A model generated the notes under the pieces. The model searched no databases. It saw only the letters and a list, made by a program, of their open reading frames with translations, and had not been told where the DNA came from. From contig JAINUG010000263.1 of assembly GCA_029706075.1 (NCBI GenBank), positions 62,001-126,000 of the forward strand: 64,000 nucleotides of DNA, in the 5' to 3' direction. The translations under genes and the position numbers were made by a program. The DNA comes from Aldrovandia affinis. Lineage: Eukaryota > Chordata > Actinopteri > Notacanthiformes > Halosauridae. Shown here in pieces: positions 13,801 through 25,050 of the stretch (its first letter is position 1; each line of letters opens with the position of its first letter).

Positions 13801-14542
13801 CCAGGGTCCCAAGGCATAGAGTTCTCTTTAAAATATTAATAATAATAATGGATTGCATTTATATAGTACTTTTCATGTTGTGATCTCAAAGCACTTTACA
13901 GTGAAGGGGGAAACTCACCTCAACCACCACAAATGTATAGCACCCACCTGGGTTATGCATGGCAGCCATTTTGTGCCAGAACTCTTACCACACTGAGGTG
14001 ACAGGGAGGGAATTATTGAGCCTTTATTAAGAATCGTTTTTAAATTATTAATTAATTGAATGAATTATTAAAGTGTTTATTCATCTCTACAGCAATATAT
14101 TGATCAAGGCAACAAAATATAGACCCACCCTCATACTGAAAAATAATGTCTTGGTCCCTTCCATTCTGCCCAGTTGCTCCTGTCTTACAAATTTAGCTAA
14201 CTTTATTCACATTCACAGCCTCAGTTTTTCATGCTTTTGAAGATTATACTGTGCTAACATCACAACACCACTGTTGTGCACACATTCTAAGCAGCACAAC
14301 CAGAGGGTGAGGATAACTGGTTGACCACACTAAAGTTGTTCCCTCTTCCCCATTGACCAGAGACTAGTATGGATACCAAGCTGTCCCCTGAGTCTCACAT
14401 TAAGAGGAGCATCATGGTGCGAACCGTGGAGACAAGAGATGGGGAGGTGTGTCAATATGTGGTGCTACCTCCATAGCTGCATGGCTTAGTTTGTTGTTCT
14501 GGTCAATATAAATCTAATAAATCTAAGATTAAGATCAGTGAG

Positions 14543-14573
<31 letters not shown>

Positions 14574-15389
14574 TCCTGTAGGAATTTATGTCCCCCTGTG
14601 CTGTTTATTTCTTTGTTTCTTTTGTAAGTTAAATAGCAAGGTTTAATTGAATATGATTTTAGATTTTGGAATGTGGTCCAATTTTACTGTCACATGACTG
14701 AATGCTTTCCACAACAGGAAGGAGACAACTGCATTTTCATATTAGTCCATGTGAGGGCGCTATGTGTACAAGAGAAAAAACATTTGTGCAGTTCAGAAAA
14801 CTAGAGCTTTATGCAGCTGAGTAAACAAAACTCTGTAATGTTAAATGAGTAAACACAATTAGAGTAACACACATGCACACACACTTGAGCACCCCAACAT
14901 AACTGTACTGTTATGTTACTGTACAAACAGGAATTGCATTAAACCTAATGACTTATTATTTTGTCACAGTGGTCGTAAATCCCATTGCTGTTATAAAAGA
15001 GCTGCCACCTGGATGGGGCCGACCTTCAGTGACATGTCTGCTAAGAGTTTGCTAAGAAAACCCTGTGTGAAAAATAGTAATACAATTTAAACTGTTATAC
15101 CTGCCATCATATCTGCCAGCCTGCAGGTCCCAAATCGGTGATGCATTGATGTAATAAATACATTTCTATGACTTTTGCCCACATCTCAACAGTGACATTT
15201 AAAATGTTCTATGCCAAAATCAAACACCTACTTTTAATCAATTATGTGTGCCATATGACACCAGATACACATGGTGTAGTTGTCTTAGAAGCAGAGTGAT
15301 TCTTTCATGATCTGTGCTATTGATGCTGTTGTCTGTTTGTTTTTCAGATCATTAAGGAGTCCTTAGCAGAGAGGAAGGACTTGCCCTGA
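7342..15389 (+). CDS. gfap: Glial fibrillary acidic protein (type III intermediate filament), 9 exons
   Basis: Coding exons: 7342-7823, 11211-11271, 11403-11498, 11966-12127, 12536-12661, 12786-13006, 13728-13771, 14361-14446 and 15348-15389. They join in frame to 1320 nt, 439 residues plus TGA. All junctions are GT-AG, and internal exon lengths 61/96/162/126/221/44/86 are those of vertebrate type III intermediate-filament genes. The protein has a head (about 1-73), a rod opening with [19 protein letters not shown] (83-101), the closing [11 protein letters not shown] motif (372-382) and a 56-residue tail with the RDGE box. It should form 10-nm filaments in the cytoplasm of astrocytes or radial glia. 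GFAP rather than vimentin or desmin is favoured by LNQLRGKEP just after the rod start and by the short head. The ATG at 7342 is chosen over an in-frame ATG at 7333, which may lie at or before the transcription start. The symbol rests on motif recognition, not on a tree. Confidence 0.92.
8678..8727 (+). repeat. L2/SINE 3'-tail fragment
   Basis: The block ctctggataagagtgtctgc plus taaatgcc and short aaatgtaaaa repeats is the shared 3' end of L2 LINEs and their SINEs. The same block recurs at about 28301, 35113 and 43545 in this window. The rest of the element cannot be followed. It lies in gfap intron 1. Confidence 0.75.
9869..10893. mobile_element. Tc1-like transposon with inverted internal segment
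   Basis: TA dinucleotides at 9867-9868 and 10894-10895 flank terminal repeats of the cagtgcatccggaaagtatt type. The left half reads as a Tc1 transposase N terminus on the plus strand (10309-10560, [13 protein letters not shown]). From 10608 the transposase sequence runs backwards: the minus strand at 10481-10765 carries [14 protein letters not shown], the central catalytic region. A 47-base perfect inverted repeat (10561-10607 and 10759-10805) marks the rearrangement. The C-terminal part is absent, so the copy is non-autonomous. It lies in gfap intron 1. Confidence 0.92.
11211..11271 (+). CDS. gfap: gfap exon 2: coil 1B
   Basis: This 61-base exon continues the rod ([20 protein letters not shown]). 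It has the exact size of the corresponding vertebrate type III exon. Its acceptor follows a long CT-rich tract at 11140-11200. Confidence 0.93.
11403..11498 (+). CDS. gfap: gfap exon 3: coil 1B
   Basis: A 96-base exon encoding 32 rod residues, starting DVDEAAMNR and ending FLRKVQEE. The acceptor tatgaag is a weak match, but phase and length agree with the family. The donor is gaa|gtaagt. Confidence 0.92.
11966..12127 (+). CDS. gfap: gfap exon 4: end of coil 1B, linker 12 and coil 2
   Basis: This 162-base exon carries [20 protein letters not shown] and EEWYRSK, the classic linker-12 and coil-2 start of type III filaments. The donor is aaa|gtcagc. Confidence 0.93.
12536..12661 (+). CDS. gfap: gfap exon 5: coil 2
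   Basis: A 126-base exon ([20 protein letters not shown] onward, ending EALRGT) continuing coil 2 in phase 0. The donor is act|gtgagt. Confidence 0.93.
12786..13006 (+). CDS. gfap: gfap exon 6: end of coil 2 and rod-termination motif
   Basis: This 221-base exon ends with [19 protein letters not shown], the near-invariant intermediate-filament consensus at the rod end, essential for end-to-end filament packing. It ends mid-codon (cg|gtaagg), and exon 7 completes an Arg. Confidence 0.95.
13022..13300 (+). repeat. 32-bp minisatellite in gfap intron 6
   Basis: About 8.7 tandem copies of a 32-base purine-rich unit start at 13022, 13054, 13086, 13118, 13150, 13182, 13214, 13246 and 13278 (partial). 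The unit begins gggtctgtgggaggaagggg and ends aggagtcagaga. It starts only 15 bases after the exon 6 donor. A related direct duplication (gaaggaggagtcacagacag) follows at about 13436-13485. Confidence 0.95.
13728..13771 (+). CDS. gfap: gfap exon 7: start of tail
   Basis: A 44-base exon encoding [14 protein letters not shown] of the tail, preceded by a good tctttttcag acceptor. The size matches the family's 44-base exon 7. Confidence 0.93.
13836..14010. repeat. Interspersed repeat fragment (atatagtactttt type)
   Basis: The phrase atttatatagtacttttcat followed by caaagcactttacag and later a gcacccacctgg block is familiar from repeats spread through fish genomes. A similar shorter start occurs at 33070-33165. 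I cannot name the family. It lies in gfap intron 7. Confidence 0.5.
14361..14446 (+). CDS. gfap: gfap exon 8: tail with RDGE box
   Basis: This 86-base exon encodes [20 protein letters not shown] and then RTVETRDGE. The RDG box is conserved in type III filament tails. The donor gag|gtgtgtc is weak. Confidence 0.92.
14543..14571. repeat. (GT)n microsatellite
   Basis: An uninterrupted GT run in gfap intron 8, about 100 bases after the exon 8 donor. Confidence 0.95.
15348..15389 (+). CDS. gfap: gfap exon 9: C terminus
   Basis: It encodes [13 protein letters not shown] and the TGA stop at 15387-15389. The IKES block is the usual end of type III filament proteins. The acceptor follows tgtttgtttttcag. 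Confidence 0.92.
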   Translation: MIKESLAERKDLP

Positions 15390-17580
15390 CTGCCTGGTCT
15401 AGATGACTGCCATGGGCATCTCTCTGACACTTCCCTCTAATAATGAATCCAAACCCACCCACCATCATCTTTGCCCCCTCCCCCAAGCATAACAATTAAA
15501 CCAACTCAACATGAGGTGCCTGATTAGCAATTTAGTCAAAAACAAAACATTCTCTAGATTTATATTAGTTAGCTGGAGTAAGGGAGGCTTTTGTACAAGG
15601 CAGTCACACCCTGCCCCTGTGAGGGCTTTGGAGCTGTGGGTATGCCTGTCCTGCCTCAACATGTAATCAAGACAGATGACGGAGATGTAGGTTTGTGTTC
15701 AGCTAATCATGAGAAAGCAGGCTGACATTGTAAGGTTTGTGTGTAAGTGAATTGTCAGAAGGAGATTATAGAAGAAGGGACTGTAGACCAGACAGATCTC
15801 AGACATGGAAGAAGGTCTATGTTAGATGTTGTGACTGTAACATGGCCAGTAGGTAGGTAGCATGTTTTATTTACCCCACTCGGTAGCCATGGGACCCCAC
15901 AATTTCTCCTCGCAGGGAGTTAATAAGAGGGGCTGTCCTCTTTTTATCTCTTCTATGCCTCCCCCTAAAATCCTGCTGATGTCATCCCCCCATCATTGTA
16001 TCACCATCTCTTCTCTCTGAGCTTTGACGGGGTGTTCCATCTCTCCCTTCTTATGTGCGTCTTTTGATTTTGTCCTGCTAGAAGTGGTCACTTATGATTA
16101 CAGGGTGTCTTGTCTCTTGGGAGTGCCATACGCCCAGTATTTAATGATGAGACATCATGTGCCCTCCACCCTGTAGTTGGATGAAGAGAGGCTAGAAATA
16201 GGGGATGGACAAAGAACAGGACAGTGGGAAGGAGGTAGGCTTCATATACACTTTCAAAACCAGGTCAAGTTTGGGTCAAATTCACCTTTTCTCCTTTCTT
16301 TGCTCCTTGCTTTATCCAGACCCACTAATGCATTCATTCTAGCTCAGAGGTGTCCAGCACCTTTATAAATGCAGTATATCTTATAACCTGTGTTAACAGA
16401 GTGTGTACAATGCAGAAGTGCCAAATAAGACTGAAGATGTATAGTACAGAACTGAACTGTGCAAAGATATGATACCACTGGGTAAAAAAAACCTCCCATT
16501 ATGCTTCATGACCTCATAGTCAGTACACAAGGGAGGACGCCTGAAACATAAGCATAGAGTATTTCAATCAGAAGAATATTGTTAGCAATGGGGCTCAATT
16601 GACATGGGCTGACAAGAACATTAACTAGATTCGTTTATAGTCTTCTTGAGGTCCTAGTGAGGTTTCGTCAGTGTGTAGTCATATTAAAATGACTAGACTT
16701 CACAACACCCACCCATTTTTCGAATGTGTTTTCAGGCAAGGAGTAGCACATTTTTTGGATTGATGAGGGACTGTAAGGGAAGGGCAGTCTTCCTGGACAG
16801 CCTATTTAGAGTATAGCATATTTCCCAGGCAGTGGGAAAGCAAGAAGGTCATGTGTCCAGGTCTCCATGCAGGAGGTGGGCGAGGCCCCTAATTGGCTTT
16901 CTAAAGAAAGTGCAGCAGCCCTTTCTTTAGAGGCAGAGTGTGACAAATTCAGCAGCATAACAGTCCAGTTGTGTGTCATTTCAAATTGTATTGACGCAGG
17001 CCCCTGGTGTCACTCTGGGAAAACTTGGTCACAGGCAGGGCCCAACCCATGCAGCACTGATAACTTCCAGCAGAGAGGCCATGTCACCCTGGCCTCTGTA
17101 CCATGGTATGTGGTGGAAGGCCAGAGCAGATGTTCATTGGTGCTACAATTGCACAGATGCACAGTGAAACACTAGCCCTCCTTCTAACAAAACACATTCA
17201 CTTATTCAGATTTGTTTATCTCCCTATTTAGATGCAGTGTCTTGAGCCAGTGCACTGTGCTTTGTTTTGCAACTATGTTTACTTTAATCTTCTCCTGATA
17301 TCTCCATCCTTTGGCCTTCTCTCTGAACTGAGACTTTCTTCTCTTTTTGCTGCCCTCATTCTTCTCTTCCTGTCCATTCTTCCTCTTTTCCTCACCGCTG
17401 GACTCTTGACACTTGATAAATGATGACTTAGATTCTAGATTCTTGCTCCTACTAGCAAATGTATTCAACTACCTTTAACACAATTATGACAAAAAATATA
17501 AATGTAACTATTTTTTTGCCCTTGGTTTGTGAAAGCATTGTAACCATTTACCAACAATAAAAAGACCTGAAGTTTGATTC
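15390..17580 (+). other. gfap: gfap 3' UTR (inferred)
   Basis: No splice pattern or conserved reading frame appears after the stop. The first AATAAA found on the plus strand is at 17556, so a single terminal exon of about 2.2 kb is the simplest model. The stretch is non-repetitive and of moderate GC, unlike the AT-rich intergenic DNA after it. RNA evidence is needed for the exact end. Confidence 0.6.
17556..17561 (+). terminator. Poly(A) signal AATAAA for gfap
   Basis: It is the first canonical hexamer I found downstream of the gfap stop. T-rich sequence (about 17583-17602) follows within 20-45 bases, as expected of a downstream element. Confidence 0.65.
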
Positions 17581-17639
17581 ATATTTGTATATATTTTTTC
17601 TTTATTATAAGGTTACATTTAACTTACCATAACTGATAT

Positions 17640-17740
17640 TTAAACTCCCGGACCCAGATTAAGCCTAGTACTGGACTAAAATAGTACCAGGCTTTGACTA
17701 ATCTGGATTTAAAAAGTCTGCTTTCCAGAAAGAAAATTAG
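17640..17740. repeat. Decayed palindromic MITE
   Basis: The segment ccagattaagcctagtactg and its inverted partner (ctaatctgg near 17700) form an imperfect palindrome of a kind common in fish genomes, in which the phrase aagcctagtcctggact recurs. No coding capacity. Confidence 0.45.
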
Positions 17741-19400
17741 AGCTATCCTGGAACTGGGTGACAGTATAAATAAAACTTCGAAGGTGGTAGGTTTAACCTC
17801 AGATTCATATTTTCCCCATTGCACTTGAGGAAATTAGTTTATGTGACCATTTCCGCGTGCAAAATGAGGTTGAGATAAAATCATTGCTTGAAGGCTTTCA
17901 TGCGACTGTCTTAGACTGCCTATCCCTTCTGCTCTACAAGTATTTGTCATGTTAAGGTTTTTGGCATCTGGAAGTTTTCATCATGGGACTGGATAATTGG
18001 TGTGGTGTAAATGAACCAACAGAATGCAAAATAACCCATAAAATATGCAATTCCATATGTAAACTGAAAGAAAGCTCTATAAAGTTCCCTGCTGCTGCAG
18101 CACAAGCCAATTGCAAGGTAAAATTCTATGAGTATGTGAACTTCCCCAGAGTCCTTCCACAACAGATGCTAGTACAGGAAACGTTCAAGGTGTGTGCACT
18201 CTCAATTTAGAGTTGTCAAATTGTTGCTTGGTGGTAGGTAGTTCAGCTTGAAAAAGTGTAGAATTTTACTTGGTGACTGGGGTTATGCTCAGACTTTTTG
18301 TCCACCCCTTACCTTAATGCAACAGGAGCTAAGAAACAATGTTACAGCTAAGCTCATATCCATACCAGGGACCTCCTTTATAAAATGTTCTATTTGTTAG
18401 AATTTGATAGGTTTAGATGTAATTATACATTTAAGTGTATGATCAGTTTCTAAATAGTGTGTTCGTGTATTCATGGTTTATAAAATGTCTGTATGAATGA
18501 ATTCATTTGCATAAATCACACACGCATTTTTCATTTGTGTATGCGAACAAGCTCTATGACTCTGTCCAGTGAATGTTCTCAATTAGCCTTATGGTGTTGT
18601 AATATATTGTAATATGGGGGCTTACTAGAACTTATCTCACTATTGAATTCACTTGGATGTGGCGTAAGGAAGTCTACCCAGTCTATGAAAACACGTTCAC
18701 AGTGTAAGGGTCTCTTCCTGAGGCCTTCCATCAGTGGTAGTGCAGCTACAGTACTTTGAGAGCGGTGTGAAAACTCTGTGCTGCCCTTTCAAACACAACT
18801 GCTCAGTGCTCTGAAGCAGAGACCTGTGCTGGTTCTACTGAGAACCAGAAAACATTTTATTTCAGATTTTACGAGAAGGATTTTACTGTAGAAAGAGAAG
18901 AACTGACACCTCATCTATCCTTTATGTCACTTTTTGTAGATAATTCTGCACTGCAGGGGAAAAATGTTGCTAACGGTTGGCTACAGGGAACTGTCAGGAA
19001 TTTTCTGTGAGCTGTTTAACTGCTCATTATTCAAGCACTATATTCTACTAACATGAAAATGCCTACATAAATAAATGTTTAAATAAATAACCAGTACTAA
19101 ATAAATCCCAAATATGTTTGCCATGTAAGACATGTTGTAATGAAAAGCTTTGAATGGTTGATCCTCTTTAGGCTGCAAAAGGAGATTTGTTGCTCAAGAG
19201 ACTCATTGCAGTTTGTCCATAAGTAGGATAAGGGTGGTGATAATTCAGTCCTACCCCTGCTGCATCGGGTCTACTCTCACCTTAAAAGGCCCAAAAGGAT
19301 GTGAGGATGGTGTTTGTAGACCTTATTTACTGTAACCTAAATTTAATGGTTACAGCTTTTAAACTTTAATGTAAATCCACATCTGTTTTTATGGATTCTC
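17741..19400. other. Intergenic stretch, nothing recognised
   Basis: Only short random open frames are seen. I found no repeat I could name, RNA gene or exon. Confidence 0.5.
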
Positions 19401-19424
19401 TCATTTTTAACAAACAGGGGCCAA

Positions 19425-19760
19425 CTGGTTAGGTTAAATGGCCACTGCAACTCTATTAAAATCTCTACAGGTACTCCACAAGGCTCTGTCATCTCCCCTG
19501 TACTATTCATCTGATATACAGATGACTGCAGGGACACAGACCCTGCGATGCCTTCAGATGACATAGTTATCATTGGCACATACAACAGAAGAGCACCTCC
19601 AGGCTTCAGAAAATGCACTTGCACATTGGTGTATGGAGAATTACGACTTGAATGCATCCAAGACCAAGGACATGGTCATCAAATATAGCTGTGCTCAGCC
19701 TTGCCTATCCGTGCTGCAGGTTGATGGGAAAATAATGCTGTAGATTAAGTGTCACATTGC
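19425..19760 (+). pseudogene. Non-LTR retrotransposon reverse-transcriptase relic
   Basis: In one frame, about 19450-19530 reads STGTPQGSVISPVLFI, a stop, then YTDDC. These resemble the conserved TGTPQGSVLSP block of LINE reverse transcriptases and the sequence that follows it. Shortly after, in another frame, CMENYDLNASKTKDMV resembles the thumb-side N-x-x-KT-K block. Stops and frameshifts make it inactive. The clade is uncertain. Confidence 0.75.
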
Positions 19761-20468
19761 GGTATCATCCAAGAAGATGTTGCATTGTCATCATTGCTAT
19801 AGTAGTGCTTCACAATTACCTGAAACAACACAGTTATCCGGATCCTTCAATCGAAGATGCGGATTAATCCATTTCCACAGTTTACATAGACAGTGACAGA
19901 AATAGACTATTTTACTGAGATTATTTTCATTTGCAGCAATTTAAATTAATAGGTTCAAACCATTGCTGGTGTAAGTGAATCAAACAATAGAAATTAACTT
20001 AGGCCAAAAAAAAAGTAGAGTTTTATACATTGTGCCTCAAAGCTGGCGTCACCTTGTGCACCACCATTTCTGGGACCACATGTTTCTCAACTTCGCTTTC
20101 ATTGCCTACTCAATACTTTTATTTTAATTGTGGCTATTTTAACAATCAGTAATTGGATTGGTAGAAATATTTTTCTTCAAAATATATTTTTCCAATTTAA
20201 TGTTATTATGCAGTCTATGCTTTTCTGACATTTCAATGGTTTATTAACTCTCCATCCAGCACTGAAGAGTTAATATGATCTTCATATGTATTACAAATTA
20301 TCCTAGATTTTTGAATGGCTAATTCAACGAAGAAACAATGAATTATGGTACTCTTGGATTACTGAAGTGCTCAGGTTTCAAGAAGTTAAAAAACATAAAA
20401 CTGTCACTTACTTAAATAATGTATTCTTGTCCCTGCAGCCTCCTGTCTATCAGTAATCCCTAACATCT

Positions 20469-20618
20469 AATAATATACACCATTTGGCAGACGCTTTTAT
20501 CCAAAGCGACTTACAGGAGTGAATGCATACATTTTCAGTACATGTGGCCCCAGTGGGGATTGAACCCACAACCTAAGCGTTGCCAACGCTGTGCTCTACC
20601 AACTGAGTCACAGAGAAC
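20469..20618 (-). repeat. tRNA-derived SINE with L2-type tail
   Basis: On the minus strand the head (20618 leftward) reads as a tRNA-like module with A box tcagttggtagagca and B box ggttcaatccc. The L2-type 3' end gtcgctttggataaaagcgt lies at about 20485-20515. The same family recurs at 51608-51755 on the plus strand. Confidence 0.85.
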
Positions 20619-20984
20619 CACAAACCCTGTATCATCTGGACAGACTGCACAATAAAACATACAATTAATTCAGCTTTCTCCCCCCCTGGACTTACCACTT
20701 CACAGCACTACAGCACTCTAAAACACTCACCTTCAACAACCACTACACACTTCTGGACATGAGCATATATTATCTATTACAATATTCAATGTCTTTTGAA
20801 AAAGAAAAATTATGATTGGCTCTTCCATGAAGAAAAACTATATTTGGAGGCAATTAAAATCAAAAGCACTGCTTCAGTGTACTTTATTAAGATCTTAATA
20901 AACCGACATACCTATTAGAACAATTAAACCCAGTGAGCAACTTACTATGCATTGCAGCTGTGCAATCATTGGGCAGAATACGGT

Positions 20985-21182
20985 TTAATCAATCTTCAAT
21001 CAAGTGCAATATATTTGGGAGAAAAAATTATTTGTTAAATAACATCTTTTCCTCTGAGGAATTGTATTTTATATTTGTATAATATAATGTTTTATATTTT
21101 GAGCACACACAATTCTTTGCCTTCTACAGCCTTCTTTGCTAATCTTTATCAAGGGTGTGAATCATTTTGGAGGGCACTCTAT
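20985..21182 (+). mobile_element. Tc1-like transposon 3'-end remnant (family B)
   Basis: The end caagggtgtgaatcattttg plus gagggcact closely resembles the right end of the Tc1 copy at 57300-58430. No transposase is left. Confidence 0.6.
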
Positions 21183-22423
21183 ATGCATTACCTTGCAAGG
21201 AAAATATATACCTTGCTTGATTTGCCAATCAATTCCAATTTGAAGAATTCAAACAATAATTATGTTCATATAGAATGCCATGTGAGAAACCAGGTGGCAT
21301 CAACTTTAAAGCATTCATCAATCAATGCTTATATTAATTACCAAAGACCACACATTAGACCATTACCAGATATATTCCAGTTAGTGCTGCCTGGTTATGA
21401 GACAGATTTGCTAATAATCTACTCCAAGAACGATCTTTAATCAAGTTCTTTATGTAATTGAATTTTTTCATTTTTCCTAATATCTGTATCATTGCCACCA
21501 GTAATTGGTTCCTGTATTGCTTCAACTGCTGTCATTAAAATATTAAGATATTACAAATAGTCTTGGTTCTCTGGTTCAAAATAGTTTGACCCCTTTCTCC
21601 ACAGAACACCTTTCAAATGTAGATTTTTCTGAACTTCCAAGTACACCTAGCAGCACTCACATTTTATAAACATTTTTAAGCATGATACAGCATGTAAACT
21701 CCTACAGCAAGAGAGCAAAGGTTTACCTTATCACTTCTCACCATTGCCCCTATCTCCCATTTAAAAAATAACATGGGATGCTGGGATGTTTTTTTCCCAT
21801 CAGAATATCCATATCTGCAATGGCTTCTTTTAGAAATCAACTCACTCAAACTTGCATCTGTTTTCTAACCATATATATAATCATCAAACCAGAAAACAAA
21901 ATAAACTGAAATGGTTGGCAATAGAAATGTATTCTCTTTAGATGTAACCTCTTCCCACCTATAACCTGCCGTTTTCCTCACCTTCAAGCTACACTCCCCC
22001 CTCTACTTTTTCTTCTTTCAATAACTACCCACATCTTTTCTCGTCTCATTTTTCGACTCACACCTCATTCTGGTTACTCCAGCAGAGCAGGAACCCATTG
22101 AAAAATCTTCACTGGGTTCAACCAAATTAGCAATATTTTTTAAGAACATACAGTATGTCTTCTATAACACATTTACACAAACAGGGGCACAAATAAATGA
22201 AAAAGTGCAACTTTCCCATGGTTTAAATGCATAAAGCACCAACTGGAGTGTATTATTAATCCCTCCTGAAGATAATGCTGTGCATGTTTACACACATGCA
22301 TGTGTGCTTAGTGCCAAAGGGCTTATTGTTAAATGACTATCATTATTTGCCTTCAATATTTGACATGTTTGGTAACTATTCATTCACAATTGATAGGTGC
22401 TGTTAGAATGATGCTGCTGTTTC

Positions 22424-22472
22424 TGCTGCTGATGTTGATGATAATGGTGATGATGATAGTGATGATGAAGAT
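22424..22472. repeat. Trinucleotide-rich microsatellite
   Basis: Interrupted ctg, gatgat and gtgatg repeats, non-coding. Confidence 0.7.
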
Positions 22473-22489
22473 TGGGTTCTTTTTATATT

Positions 22490-22790
22490 ATCTCACCATA
22501 GGATGAGGCTCATTTTCTGTTCAGAGGTCTTCACTGCAGCCTCTGATTTCTCAGTTATCATTGTGCGGGGCGGAAATCAGGGATGATTGCATGAGCTCTT
22601 GTCAAATAATCAAACATTTTTACAATAGCCCCCTGTAGCAGCTGAAGTACCCAAAGAGCCATATAATTGCATTAATCAGCATCAGCCTTGCTGATCCCCC
22701 CACCACTAAAATGTCTTCTTAGTGCTTCTGTTCATTTGCAGTTATGCTGATGATTTACTGAGTCACGAATAGACCTTTGTCATAACCTCC
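22490..22790. promoter_or_regulatory. Possible conserved non-coding element
   Basis: The stretch is non-repetitive and has clustered homeodomain-like cores (ataattgcattaatcag near 22662-22678). It stands out from the surrounding AT-rich repeat-bearing DNA. It is a candidate only: conservation cannot be judged from one sequence. Confidence 0.25.
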
Positions 22791-22984
22791 TGATTTTCTT
22801 CAAAGAAAAAAATGTATCTATTGCAGCATGTGTTATGTTCATGTTAGATACAGTAGTTGACATTTAACATATATGACATATATCTTTCTGTTCCAATGCT
22901 GCCATGGCTTTTTTATTTAATATTCATTGTAAATACAGATACATTTATGTGTTTATGTGTATAAGAAATATACTGTAACGTATG

Positions 22985-22986
<2 letters not shown>

Positions 22987-23030
<44 letters not shown>
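22987..23030. repeat. (GT)n microsatellite
   Basis: About 22 uninterrupted GT units between the two genes. Confidence 0.95.
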
Positions 23031-23032
<2 letters not shown>

Positions 23033-23639
23033 TGTGATACTGTGTGCTGCTGGGTTCTTATCTGTGGAATTCAGCATCTCAGGGCTGTTGTGGAGGTCGA
23101 CCCAAGCTGCATGTGGAATCAGTCACAATGGCATTCAGTCTCGATAAAAGCACTTCACAGGGGTGTGGGGGCCTTGACGCCCAGCCATCCAGAACCTTTC
23201 CGCAGAAAGTCCCTATGGGCCTGCTGGGAAAGATTGCAAAGTACAGAATGCTCACTGGGGGTGAATGAGCTTCCCAGAAGGACATTTCATGAGCCATGAA
23301 TGTTTACTTAATTAATGTTTTATTATGTTTTAGTGAGATGGAAGGAAAAATGATATATATACAACATGGAGACATTGAGAATGTAACTGTAGTGTGCAAA
23401 ACTTTTACACAGAATTAGAAAATATTTCAGGGCTTTATTGCCACACTACCTCTCTGTGGCTTTCTTCCTTTAGGTAAAAGTATTTTCAAGGTGTCAAATG
23501 CAATATATTTTCAAATAGAACAAAGCTTACATATGCATTTAAAGTTATCCATAAAATGAATGGATATAGTGTGGTTAGAGTGTCTTTTAATAAGCAGTAA
23601 GTGGGGAAGAGTTCAGTTGGGAGGGGAGGTGTTTACTGG

Positions 23640-24023
23640 ACACTAAGCAGGGCCATGCCCCCTCCTCCTTCAGCGCACATTTCTGGTCCCTCCTCAACCC
23701 TCTCCCCAGGATCAGGGACAGGCATGCAGGCCTGTTGGATAAATATAGCGCTCACGTCTGCGCCCCGCTAAGAGAAAACACAGCTCACCCTACCCTCCAT
23801 CCCATCTGTCTGTCTGTCACCCTCGGAGCCTGGGCCCCAATCCAGTCCTTATCCCGCACCTCTGAATTAACGCCCCTTTAATTAACCACAAATTCTGGGA
23901 GCCGTATGTGTGGGACCCTACCTGAGTGCCCCATCCCCCTACTGGCCCCCTGCCAGGATAAGAGAGCAGATTCAACTGTGACATGCTTTAGTTGGGAGAT
24001 GCACCACAGTGGGGGGGGGGGGG
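23640..24023. promoter_or_regulatory. GC-rich intergenic island with taatta sites
   Basis: This GC-rich, non-repetitive segment in an AT-rich intergenic region contains ggataaatatagcg (23737-23750) and tttaattaaccac (23877-23889). It ends in a pure G-run (24011-24023). It could be an enhancer or an unannotated promoter, but no exon follows with good splice sites. Confidence 0.25.
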
Positions 24024-24599
24024 TGATTAAGAGGGGGGCTCATGGCTTCAGGTTATCAGGTTTGTCACTTTCAGTTTAATGTTTCTTTTTTGCATTTTTA
24101 AATGCATTTCTCTTCCTCTAGCAGGTGACCATTTTCGTTGAAAGCGTGAGAAATGAACAGCCCATTGGACGAGATCCTTAAATCAATTCTCTGCCGCTGG
24201 CTTGTTTTTACAGTACACTTTGAACAGAATTGTGCTGTTATCTCACAAGCCATTCTTCTGCAAGGCTCCTTTACACCAAAAATGGTTTTGCTGAGATTTG
24301 TGGGGTCTTGCCCATCAATTTTCTGTATTTGCCTTCAGGGTTTTTTTGTAAATCCATCCCCAGCTTTTCAAAAGCAGTTTTCTTCCTCCTAATTTGTCTT
24401 CAAATGCTAATTAATATTCTGCCTTTTGAATAATAAGCAATAAAAACTGTCAAGATGTAGATAGACCATGTTACCATTTACCATGTATTTGTCATTTTAA
24501 AGATGCCTTCATGATTAAGTTCAAAGTATTAAGCATAGACCATCAAATACAGTCCTCATGTACCATCTGGTCTCTCTTTAGTACCTGTGGAGGGAGTCA

Positions 24600-25050
24600 G
24601 TCGGTGGGACTTTCCGGGGGCAGGTTTGGCACTCTCAGGGTGTGAGTATGAACTGTTGCCTGGAAGGTTGCTCCAAAGGCCATAATTGATTTAATTATTA
24701 TTTAATTGATGCTAATTGGCATTGTGGCACATGTCTATAATCCAAGCTTCTGGGAGGCGGAGTCTGTGTGGAGTTTATATTGAGTTCTGTGTGCATTTGT
24801 CGAAAGTGACTGAGTAGAGTGCTTCCTGTGTGTGTCTGGGAAAGGGAGAGAGAGGCCACGCTGAAATAGTGTCTGCCTCTCTCTTTCCCAGACTCAGGCT
24901 CTTAAATAGGCTTACTTTCTGCCTGGCTCAGGTGGGACTCTAACATTCACACACCTAATCACAAAACACCAAACAATTGACAGACCACCGGGCAACAGTT
25001 CATACTCACACCATGAGAGTGCCAAACCTGCCCCTGGAAAGTTCCACTGC
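24600..25050. repeat. Nested inverted repeats
   Basis: Outer arms 24600-24663 and 24988-25050 are about 63 bases each, with roughly six mismatches, sharing gcaggtttggcactctca and gtgtgagtatgaactgttgc. A second hairpin sits between them, with arms about 24834-24856 and 24874-24892 (gtctgggaaagggagagaga against its complement). The origin is unknown, possibly a fold-back element. Confidence 0.8.

Noticed and set aside
20560-20618. tRNA-like sequence on the minus strand
   Set aside because: It is the head of a SINE: it is fused to a SINE body and L2 tail and lacks a full cloverleaf and acceptor stem. The same holds for 43374-43450 and 51608-51665.
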